Shown: in pieces, positions 1 to 4,376 of the stretch | Layout of the letters: every line of letters starts with the position of its first letter | Numbering within the stretch: the stretch's first letter is position 1 | From: Desulfobacterales bacterium | Lineage (GTDB): Bacteria > Desulfobacterota > DSM-4660 > Desulfatiglandales > JALVZP01 | DNA: 5,238 nucleotides | Direction of reading: 5' to 3' | Assembly (NCBI GenBank): GCA_027064285.1 | Contig: JAMOPX010000227.1 | Coordinates: 1-5,238, forward strand | The notes under the pieces: generated by a model | Seen by the model: only the letters and a program-made list of their open reading frames with translations | Told to the model about the DNA's origin: nothing | The model's database searches: none | Translations under genes and position numbers: made by a program

Positions 1-1
1 A

Positions 2-511
2 AATAAGTTTGGTCAGGTGTCCCTATCTCAGCTTACCAAGAAGGGAAAGTGGGTTGTACTTTTCTTCTATCCAGCAGATTTTACATTTGCTTGACCAACA
101 GAGCTTGCAGCAGTTGCTGCGAAGTATGCTGATTTTAAAAAAGCAGGTGCAGAAGTGCTTGCGATTAGTACTGATAAGATATTCAGCCATAAGGTATGGC
201 ACGATATATCGCCCAGGGTAAAAAAGGTGAAATTTCCCATGGTGGCAGATCCTGATGGAAGCATAAGCAAAAGCTATGGAGTGTATCGTAATGGTTTTAG
301 TCTTAGAGGGACATTCATTGTGGACCCCAAGGGTATAATACAGGTGGCAATTGTGCATAATCTTCCCATAGGCAGGAATATAAATGAAATTTACAGGACC
401 CTTAAGGCATCCCAGTACGCCAGCAAGCATCCTAATCAAGGTGTTCCTGCTAATTGGAAGCCCGGAGAAAAAGGGGTTTTCACAGGGATTGAATATGTAG
501 GAAAACTATAA
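2..511 (+). CDS. Selenocysteine-containing peroxiredoxin (AhpC/Prx1-like), 5' end outside window
   Basis: Thiol peroxidase-type enzyme that would reduce H2O2 or organic peroxides in the cytoplasm. The frame opens at base 2 and runs to TAA at 509-511, interrupted only by TGA at 92-94. Around it the protein reads FFYPADFTFA-(TGA)-PTEL, so the TGA sits exactly at the peroxidatic Cys of the family motif PxxxTxxC. I read it as selenocysteine. Other family marks follow: STDKIFSHKVWHD, LRGTFIVDPKG with the active-site Arg, PIGRNINEI and the C-terminal PANWKPGEK. The usual resolving Cys before PANW is Val, and no Cys occurs in the visible part, so this would be a one-Sec enzyme. Roughly 20-35 N-terminal residues lie upstream; the in-frame GTG codons at 17 and 155 are too far inside the fold to be the start. 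It is 21 bases from the next gene. Sec peroxiredoxins are known (PrxU of Eubacterium acidaminophilum). The alternative is a nonsense mutation or sequencing error, which I consider less likely. Confidence 0.88.
92..124 (+). promoter_or_regulatory. In-frame UGA (Sec codon) with adjacent bacterial SECIS-like hairpin
   Basis: TGA at 92-94 is followed by a hairpin inside the coding sequence. GCAGC (107-111) pairs with GCTGC (116-120) around the loop AGTT (112-115). The stem extends below by CTT (104-106) pairing with AAG (122-124), leaving G121 bulged. The loop starts 18 bases after the UGA and carries a G followed by U (113-114). Spacing, stem size and loop G fit published bacterial SECIS models, in which SelB binds the loop. 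The bulged U of the E. coli fdhF element is not evident. The hairpin also encodes conserved-looking Prx helix residues, so coding constraint could explain part of it. Confidence 0.72.
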
Positions 512-532
512 AAAAATAAGGAGATAAGTCTT

Positions 533-724
533 ATGTCAAAGAAAAAATATATGGTAAGGGCGGAATGTCCTCAGTGTGCATGTGGGGATGTGAGCTTTCT
601 TGGTCCTGAAAAGCTCAGAGAAAAATTCATAGGAAATGAAGAAGAAATAGAGATCCTTTGTCCCTATTGTGGCACAAAGATAAAAGGCAAAGTAGAAGAA
701 GTTGAAGAAAATGAAGAGAAGTAA
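533..724 (+). CDS. Small zinc-ribbon protein, two CxxC knuckles
   Basis: This is a 63-residue protein with one cluster CPQCAC at residues 12-17 and a second CPYCG at 43-47. The two pairs would bind one Zn (or possibly Fe) ion as a rubredoxin-like or zinc-ribbon knuckle. The C-terminus is strongly acidic and Lys-rich. No enzymatic motif is seen. AAGGAG at 518-523 lies 9 bases before the ATG, which fixes the start. It sits 21 bases after the selenocysteine peroxiredoxin and 12 bases before the flavodoxin, so it is almost certainly co-transcribed with them. A role as a metal-binding or redox accessory of the peroxide-defence cassette is inference from context only. Its biochemical function is unknown to me. 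Confidence 0.85.
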   Translation: MSKKKYMVRAECPQCACGDVSFLGPEKLREKFIGNEEEIEILCPYCGTKIKGKVEEVEENEEK

Positions 725-736
725 AGGAGGTTTGAC

Positions 737-1174
737 ATGTCAAAGGTTCTTATCGTATATGCTACAAGAGCAGGTGGTACCAAGAAACTTGCAGAAATGA
801 TCGCTGATGGAATAAGGGCTGAAGGAAAAGAGGTGGAAATCAAGCCTGTAACATATATAAAGAAAAGAGAAGACCTTCAAGGTTATGACGCATATGTTTT
901 TGGTTCTGCTACATATCATGGATCTATGATTCAGGCGATGAAGAAGATGCTTTTTATGGCAGAGGGAGGAGGTCTTAACAGAAAGCCCGGCGCAGCTTTT
1001 GGAACATATGGATGGAGCGGAGAAGCACCTATCAGGATATATGAAACTATGAAGAATATATTTGAAATGGATATGGTGGAAAAACCTTTTAGAGTAAAAA
1101 CAGCGGATATAACGAGTCCTGAAGTAAAAGAGCAAGCTGAGAAGCTTGGAAGAGAAATAGCAAAGAAAATATAG
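737..1174 (+). CDS. Flavodoxin-like FMN protein (stand-alone, FprA C-terminal type)
   Basis: This 145-residue cytoplasmic electron carrier spans a whole flavodoxin fold. The N-terminal strand VLIVYAT leads into a phosphate-binding loop (residues 10-16, TRAGGTK) that replaces the classical TxTGxT. SATYHG (57-62) and the loop GTYGWSGEA (89-97) match the FMN-contact loops of the flavodoxin domain at the C-terminus of flavodiiron proteins (FprA/NorV). Here the domain stands alone, with no beta-lactamase-like diiron domain attached. AAGGAGG (724-730) overlaps the end of the previous gene and sits 6 bases before the ATG. Rubredoxin follows after 10 bases. The pair would pass low-potential electrons to a partner such as the upstream peroxiredoxin or a flavodiiron enzyme elsewhere, but the partner is not proven. 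A menaquinone-dependent protoporphyrinogen oxidase-like (HemG) role is a less likely alternative. Confidence 0.88.
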   Translation: MSKVLIVYATRAGGTKKLAEMIADGIRAEGKEVEIKPVTYIKKREDLQGYDAYVFGSATYHGSMIQAMKKMLFMAEGGGLNRKPGAAFGTYGWSGEAPIRIYETMKNIFEMDMVEKPFRVKTADITSPEVKEQAEKLGREIAKKI

Positions 1175-1184
1175 GAGGTAGATC

Positions 1185-1343
1185 ATGAAAAGGTATGTTT
1201 GTGGTGTTTGTGGATATGTATATGACCCTGAAGAAGGAGATCCTGATAATGAGATCCCACCTGGCACCCCATTTGAGAAGCTGCCAGATGATTGGGTATG
1301 TCCAGTATGCGGTGCATTAAAAGATATGTTTGGAGAAGAATGA
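1185..1343 (+). CDS. Rubredoxin
   Basis: This is a 52-residue, one-iron electron-transfer protein of normal family length. The two iron knuckles are CGVCGY (Cys6, Cys9) and CPVCGA (Cys39, Cys42). Between them lie the family hallmarks YDPEEGDPDN, PPGTPFE and LPDDW. The ATG is preceded by TAGGAGGT, which overlaps the flavodoxin stop codon, so flavodoxin and rubredoxin are translationally close and probably act in one chain. The stop is a normal TGA: reading on gives only about 15 unrelated codons, so it is not another selenocysteine site. It closely resembles the rubredoxin domain at the C-terminus of the siroheme fusion protein 2 kb downstream. Likely partners are the Sec-peroxiredoxin, a rubrerythrin or a flavodiiron protein; this is inference from family knowledge and gene order. 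Confidence 0.95.
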   Translation: MKRYVCGVCGYVYDPEEGDPDNEIPPGTPFEKLPDDWVCPVCGALKDMFGEE

Positions 1344-1351
1344 TTTGATAG

Positions 1352-1585
1352 ATGTCCCCTATTTATAAGAGTGGAAAAGACAAGGAAATAGAGATCCTCA
1401 GAAGTGCTGTAGAAAGCACTCATACAGTTATATTGTACAATAAAGGCACAGAAAAGATTTTTGGGTACAAGGCAGAGGAGGTCTTGGGTAAGGATCTGGA
1501 TCTGATCCTTATCCCTGACTGTGCTCCAAATCATTATAAAATCACAGATAACTTGGCTTTTATGCTTGGCGGAAATAAAATATAG
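1352..1585 (+). CDS. Short PAS-domain ORF, probably a decayed remnant
   Basis: A 77-residue ORF starts directly after an in-frame TAG. Residues 29-56 (YNKGTEKIFGYKAEEVLGKDLDLILIPD, given here as one motif) match the central PAS signature of an N-x-G/A-x-E-x-x-F-G-Y segment followed by EEV-G-K. The first strand region is about a dozen residues shorter than in usual PAS domains. The part after IPD (CAPNHYKITDN, then GG near the end) looks like a shortened version of the second half of the fold, and no output domain exists. No Shine-Dalgarno sequence lies at a useful distance, unlike every + strand neighbour; the nearest GGAG is 16 bases upstream, inside the rubredoxin gene. It lies only 8 bases after rubredoxin. 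I think it is a sensor-protein remnant, or a very small PAS protein whose expression is doubtful. Confidence 0.5.
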   Translation: MSPIYKSGKDKEIEILRSAVESTHTVILYNKGTEKIFGYKAEEVLGKDLDLILIPDCAPNHYKITDNLAFMLGGNKI

Positions 1586-1604
1586 CTTTTAAGTAATTTA
1601 AAGC
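1585..1604. terminator. Weak hairpin between convergent genes
   Basis: GCTTT at 1585-1589 pairs with AAAGC at 1600-1604. The stem continues, after one T-T mismatch, with AA (1591-1592) and TT (1597-1598), closing on a GTAA tetraloop. It lies across the ends of two convergent genes and could work in both directions. There is no clear T-tract on either side, so its terminator function is doubtful. Confidence 0.3.
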
Positions 1605-2149
1605 CATCTGGGCATTTTGAGCTGGTAGGAAAGATATAGCTTTATCCCTTTTTCTTCTATATAGGATCTAACCTGAGGGGATACCTGATATGTTACCATC
1701 ACAAAGATCTTTTCTCTTGGAAAGTGTCGTTCTACACGGGCTACCTTTTTAAGGAAGCTGTCAACATCTCTCTTTTTTATTGGAGCTATTTCCACAAAAT
1801 CTCTTTTTAGCTCTTTTACCTTTATCCCAAGTTCTTTCTCAAGAACATCCGGCAGGGATTCATAAGCTCTATCCTCGAGTATGTAGCCTACAGTATGGGC
1901 AAGTCCTCCGAGCTGCTCTCTTGTTTTCCTATGTTCTCCCACAAGTTTTTTCAGCTCTTCTTCAGTTCTCTTCTGAGCCTCTGCCAGTTCAGATACAATT
2001 TGTTTCAGTTCATTAAACTCGGTCTTTGTTACTGTCTCTTCCCATTGTTTTCTTTGTTTTTCTATTTCTTCCAAAATTGCAAGTAAAACTTCCCTTAGAG
2101 TGGGATCTACCTTTTCTAAAAGCCTTATTATGTTTATACTGTACGGCAT
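1598..2149 (-). CDS. Coiled-coil DUF3782-like protein, nuclease-type core apparently deleted
   Basis: This is a 183-residue hypothetical protein, antisense to its neighbours. Residues about 18-82 form a charged heptad-like coiled coil rich in Glu, Lys and Leu. They are followed by GGLAHTVGYILEDRAYESLPDVL, the segment that begins the PD-(D/E)XK-like domain in related proteins of thermophilic and sulfur bacteria. The C-terminal helix DVDSFLKKVARVE, the strand KIFVMVTYQVSP and KGIKLYLSY also match. From memory of the family, a stretch of roughly 25-35 residues carrying the acidic and E-x-K residues should lie between ELKRDFVE (residue 120) and KKRDVDSF (126). It is absent here, while the frame is kept. 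The product may be catalytically dead. No Shine-Dalgarno precedes the ATG; a TATAGT at 2169-2164 on the minus strand may be its -10 element. The family assignment is by recollection, without a search. Confidence 0.7.
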   Translation of the reverse strand: MPYSINIIRLLEKVDPTLREVLLAILEEIEKQRKQWEETVTKTEFNELKQIVSELAEAQKRTEEELKKLVGEHRKTREQLGGLAHTVGYILEDRAYESLPDVLEKELGIKVKELKRDFVEIAPIKKRDVDSFLKKVARVERHFPREKIFVMVTYQVSPQVRSYIEEKGIKLYLSYQLKMPRWL

Positions 2150-2171
2150 AGTATTTTTAATTTACTATAAA

Positions 2172-2199
2172 AAAAGAAAAAACTTAAGTTTTTTCTTTT
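2172..2199. repeat. 28-bp perfect A/T-rich palindrome
   Basis: Two 14-base arms mirror each other exactly around CTTAAG (2183-2188): AAAAGAAAAAACTT and its reverse complement. It lies between divergently transcribed genes, so it is not where a terminator would be expected for either. It sits directly upstream of a possible -10 (TATAGT) of the minus-strand gene. It is also about 120 bases upstream of the predicted start site of the sigma-54 operon, a typical distance for an activator site. Low complexity weakens the case; it may instead end transcription entering from outside. Confidence 0.6.
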
Positions 2200-2219
2200 C
2201 TTATTCAATATCTTGATAC

Positions 2220-2239
2220 ATGTCTCATCTCTGAAACAT
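2220..2239. promoter_or_regulatory. Imperfect dyad, candidate enhancer-binding-protein site
   Basis: ATGTCTCA and TGAAACAT form an inverted repeat (7 of 8 positions) separated by four bases. The flanks GATA and TATC extend the symmetry with a shift of one base. Its centre is about 75 bases upstream of the predicted sigma-54 start site, where AAA+ activators often bind. It is a single copy and the cognate regulator is not in the window, so the function is inferred. Confidence 0.35.
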
Positions 2240-2278
2240 ATCTTCTAAGAGTCAAGTGCCCTGATCACTTATTAATTT

Positions 2279-2295
2279 TTGGCACGAATGTTGCA
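2279..2295 (+). promoter_or_regulatory. Sigma-54 (RpoN) promoter, -24/-12
   Basis: TTGGCACG-AATG-TTGCA matches the classical sigma-54 consensus YTGGCACG-N4-TTGCW at every defined position, with GG of the -24 element at 2281-2282 and GC of the -12 element at 2293-2294. It is preceded by a T-run and followed by A-rich DNA. Transcription would start near 2305, about 28 bases before the ATG of the siroheme fusion gene. Such promoters need an ATP-dependent enhancer-binding activator, so the operon is probably silent until a specific signal is present. Confidence 0.85.
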
Positions 2296-2332
2296 AAAAT
2301 TACTTAAAAAAACAAAAAAGGAGGGAGTTAAA

Positions 2333-3721
2333 ATGGCCAAGACTGATAGACTTGATAAAGGAGCAGTACTTCAGAGAGACCGTGAGACATATGCCATAGT
2401 TCCTCATATTGCAGGAGGCATATGCACTCCAGAAGTACTCAGAAAAATAGCAGATGTAGCAGAAAAGTATGGTGCAAAGGTGATCAAGGCAACAGGTGCT
2501 CAGCGTCTCGCCATAGTAGGGCTAAAAGAGGAGGATCTGGATAATGTGTGGAAAGATCTTGGAATGGATCCTGCTGCAGCAGTTGGAATGTGTGTAAGAA
2601 GTGTAAAGTTCTGTCCAGGCACTACTTTTTGCCGACTTGCCCAGCAAGATGCAGTAGGAATGGGATTGAAATTAGATGAAATGTATCATGGATACAGCCT
2701 TCCCGCAAAGTTTAAGATAGGAGTAAGTGGTTGTCCAAACTGCTGTGCTGATTCATGGGTAAGGGATATTGGGCTTATTGGAACAAAGAAGGGTTGGAAG
2801 GTTGTTGTTGGAGGAAATTCTGGTTCTAAACCAAGGATAGCACATCTGCTCGCAGAGGGGCTAAATGATGATGAGGCGATTGAACTTGTAAAAAAGGTAA
2901 TTGATAAATTTAAAGAGTACCAAAAATCTCAGCGCATAGGAAAGCTTATAAATGACATAGGAATTGATAGATTTAAAAAAGAAATTGGACTTTCTGTGGC
3001 AGAGCAGATCGCAGAAAAAATTGATACATCCAGGATAAATGAAAAAGCTCTGTACAATATTGGATATGGCCTCTATATAGTTGGTTCGGTTAAGGATGGA
3101 AACATAAATGCCCAGATAGCAAATACGGTATTCCAAGTGACAGCAGAGCCTCCAACCGTAGCTGTGAGTATAAATAAAGATAATCTCACCCATGAATACA
3201 TAAAAGAAAGTGGAGTGTTCAGTATATCCATTCTTGCTCAGGAAACCCCTCTCCATTTTATAGCTAATTTCGGATTTAACTCTGGTAGAGATAAGAACAA
3301 GTTTGAATCAGTTGAATACAGGCAAGGCAAAACAGGGGCTCCCATTATCCTTGAAAATACCATTGCATTTATAGAAGCCCGTGTGATCGAGGAAATGAGT
3401 GTTGGAACTCACACTATCTTTGTAGGTCAGGTTGAAAGCGCTGATGTCTTAAGAGCAGGTACTCCCATGTCTTATGCATACTATCATCAAGTAAAGAGAG
3501 GAACAGAACCAAAGACAGCTCCTACTTTTAGAAAAGAAGAGCCCAAGGTGGCTACAAAAGGGGACCTGTATCAGTGTCAGGTGTGTGGATACATATATGA
3601 TCCATCAGAGGGCGATCCAGATGGTGGAATAGAGCCTGGAACTCCATTTGAAGCTATTCCTGATGACTGGGTATGCCCTGTATGTGGTGCATCAAAAAAA
3701 GACTTTAAGAAGATATCTTAA
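2333..3721 (+). CDS. Siroheme/4Fe-4S reductase - flavin reductase - rubredoxin fusion protein
   Basis: A 462-residue cytoplasmic redox enzyme with three modules. Residues 1-220 resemble small assimilatory-type sulfite/nitrite reductases (about 220 residues, as in Desulfovibrio). CPGTTFC (Cys94, Cys100) and CPNCC (Cys134, Cys138) give the C-x5-C...C-x3-C ligands of the coupled siroheme-[4Fe-4S] centre. Residues about 235-390 are an FMN-binding split-barrel flavin reductase domain (YNIGYGLYIVGS, then VAVSINKDN, ESGVFSISIL, VGTHTIFVGQVESADVL). Residues 412-455 are a complete rubredoxin with Cys415, Cys418, Cys448 and Cys451. The last two domains match high-molecular-weight rubredoxin (Hrb) of acetogens. 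Electrons could run from NAD(P)H through FMN and rubredoxin to siroheme, or out to another acceptor. The substrate (sulfite, nitrite or another) is not decided. I chose ATG 2333 because AAGGAGGG (2318-2325) lies 7 bases before it; a longer TTG start at 2279 falls inside the promoter. Confidence 0.9.
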   Translation: MAKTDRLDKGAVLQRDRETYAIVPHIAGGICTPEVLRKIADVAEKYGAKVIKATGAQRLAIVGLKEEDLDNVWKDLGMDPAAAVGMCVRSVKFCPGTTFCRLAQQDAVGMGLKLDEMYHGYSLPAKFKIGVSGCPNCCADSWVRDIGLIGTKKGWKVVVGGNSGSKPRIAHLLAEGLNDDEAIELVKKVIDKFKEYQKSQRIGKLINDIGIDRFKKEIGLSVAEQIAEKIDTSRINEKALYNIGYGLYIVGSVKDGNINAQIANTVFQVTAEPPTVAVSINKDNLTHEYIKESGVFSISILAQETPLHFIANFGFNSGRDKNKFESVEYRQGKTGAPIILENTIAFIEARVIEEMSVGTHTIFVGQVESADVLRAGTPMSYAYYHQVKRGTEPKTAPTFRKEEPKVATKGDLYQCQVCGYIYDPSEGDPDGGIEPGTPFEAIPDDWVCPVCGASKKDFKKIS

Positions 3722-3740
3722 AATAAAAGGAGGGGGAGAT

Positions 3741-4172
3741 ATGGCTTCTTGCACATTTATATGTTCCAGGTTTTCTGTGGATGGGGTTTATCCCCCTCTC
3801 ATCCTTTCTATAAATGCGAGAAGATTAGGAATGGATGCAACCGTGTTTTTCACATTTATGGGAATACAGGCAATAATGAAAGGTAAGATAAAAAAGGTAA
3901 AGTTTATTCCTCCAGGTTTTTTAGGAGCTATTCCTGGAATGCCTACAGTTGCTACATGGATGATGAAAAAGATGATGGATAGAGCAAATATCCCATCAGC
4001 AGATGAGCTTATTGAGATGGCTCAGCTTGAAGGAGTAAAGTTTGTGGCCTGTAGAATGACAGTAGATATGATGGGATTAAAACAGGAAGACTTTATTGAT
4101 GGAGTTGAAATAAAAACAGCAGAAGAATACCTAAGGGTGGCAAGCCAATGTCAAATAAACATGTTCATTTAA
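3741..4172 (+). CDS. DsrE/DsrF/DrsH-like sulfur-carrier family protein
   Basis: A 143-residue soluble protein. YPPLILSINARRLGMDATVFFTF (residues 17-39, a family hallmark), the MPTVATWMM segment, and GVKFVACRMTVDMMGL ending in FIDGVEI are the typical order of the DsrE/DsrF/DrsH-like family. Cys104 lies in the conserved ACxMTxDxMG motif and is the likely persulfide-carrying residue. Cys4, Cys8 and Cys137 are extra. Family members move or hold sulfane sulfur, or are fused to CoA-disulfide reductases. ATG 3741 follows AAGGAGG (3727-3733) by 7 bases and lies 19 bases after the siroheme fusion gene. Longer in-frame starts would overlap that gene's rubredoxin domain and are rejected. Together with the reductase upstream and the rhodanese-type protein downstream, it suggests persulfide trafficking; this is inference. 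Confidence 0.9.
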   Translation: MASCTFICSRFSVDGVYPPLILSINARRLGMDATVFFTFMGIQAIMKGKIKKVKFIPPGFLGAIPGMPTVATWMMKKMMDRANIPSADELIEMAQLEGVKFVACRMTVDMMGLKQEDFIDGVEIKTAEEYLRVASQCQINMFI

Positions 4173-4348
4173 AGAACAAATACATATCCAAGGCTGTAGA
4201 GCTTGCTGACAAGCTCTTGGATGTCTCAGTAAGCGGGACAAGAGAGGCAAGTGATGACTCCTCTATGATTTTCTTTGGTACCATAAGGGACTATGCATTT
4301 AAAATAAAAAAGCTTGCTAATGAACTTTTGGAAAAAAAAGAAAAATAA
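4148..4348 (+). CDS. Small helical hypothetical protein overlapping the DsrE-like gene
   Basis: A 66-residue, charged, mostly helical protein with no Cys and no membrane segment. An N-terminal helix (ISKAVELADKLLD) and a C-terminal one (GTIRDYAFKIKKLANELLEKK) flank a short polar linker with an acidic DDSS. The pattern DD...GxIRDxAxKI resembles small unnamed proteins I recall near sulfur-metabolism genes, but I cannot name a family. The ATG is 25 bases inside the previous gene, preceded by a weak AAGGGTGG, so translation is probably coupled to that of the DsrE-like protein. A metallo-hydrolase/rhodanese gene follows after 28 bases. A role as a partner or subunit of either neighbour is inferred from position only. 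Confidence 0.75.
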   Translation: MSNKHVHLKNKYISKAVELADKLLDVSVSGTREASDDSSMIFFGTIRDYAFKIKKLANELLEKKEK

Positions 4349-4355
4349 TTGTAAG

Positions 4356-4373
4356 CTAATCCTTGGAGGTTAG
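4356..4373 (+). promoter_or_regulatory. Hairpin containing the ribosome site of the next gene
   Basis: CTAA (4356-4359) and CCT (4361-4363) pair with AGG (4367-4369) and TTAG (4370-4373), leaving T4360 bulged and a TGG loop. The Shine-Dalgarno GGAGGT (4365-4370) is split between the loop and the 3' arm, so folding would hide it. It may tune translation of the metallo-hydrolase, or be chance, as the stem is short. Confidence 0.3.
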
Positions 4374-4376
4374 ATT

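Noticed and set aside
92..94. TGA as a true stop, making the peroxiredoxin a pseudogene
   Set aside because: It falls exactly at the catalytic Cys, no other disruption exists in the frame and a SECIS-like hairpin follows. A general TGA reassignment is unlikely because the rubredoxin gene ends normally at TGA.
1264..1280. CTGGCACC-N4-TTGAG as a sigma-54 promoter
   Set aside because: It encodes the conserved rubredoxin PGTPFE motif, lacks the GC of the -12 element and stands inside a gene.
1341..1343. TGA at the end of rubredoxin as a second Sec codon
   Set aside because: The protein is already of full family length, readthrough adds only about 15 unrelated residues before TAG, and I see no SECIS-like hairpin.
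740..1534. 264-codon open frame on the minus strand
   Set aside because: It is antisense to flavodoxin and rubredoxin, which have clear family motifs; its product is rich in Ser, Tyr, Phe and Cys without recognisable domains.
2279..2332. TTG start extending the siroheme fusion protein by 18 residues
   Set aside because: It coincides with the -24 element of the sigma-54 promoter, has no ribosome site, and the extension is Lys-rich and unlike the family. ATG 2333 has a strong ribosome site.
2861..3256. 131-codon open frame on the minus strand
   Set aside because: It is a shadow of the siroheme/flavin reductase fusion gene with no ribosome site or family motif.
3648..3740. Upstream extension of the DsrE-like protein
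   Set aside because: It would overlap the rubredoxin domain of the preceding gene in another frame; ATG 3741 has a strong ribosome site and gives the usual family N-terminus.
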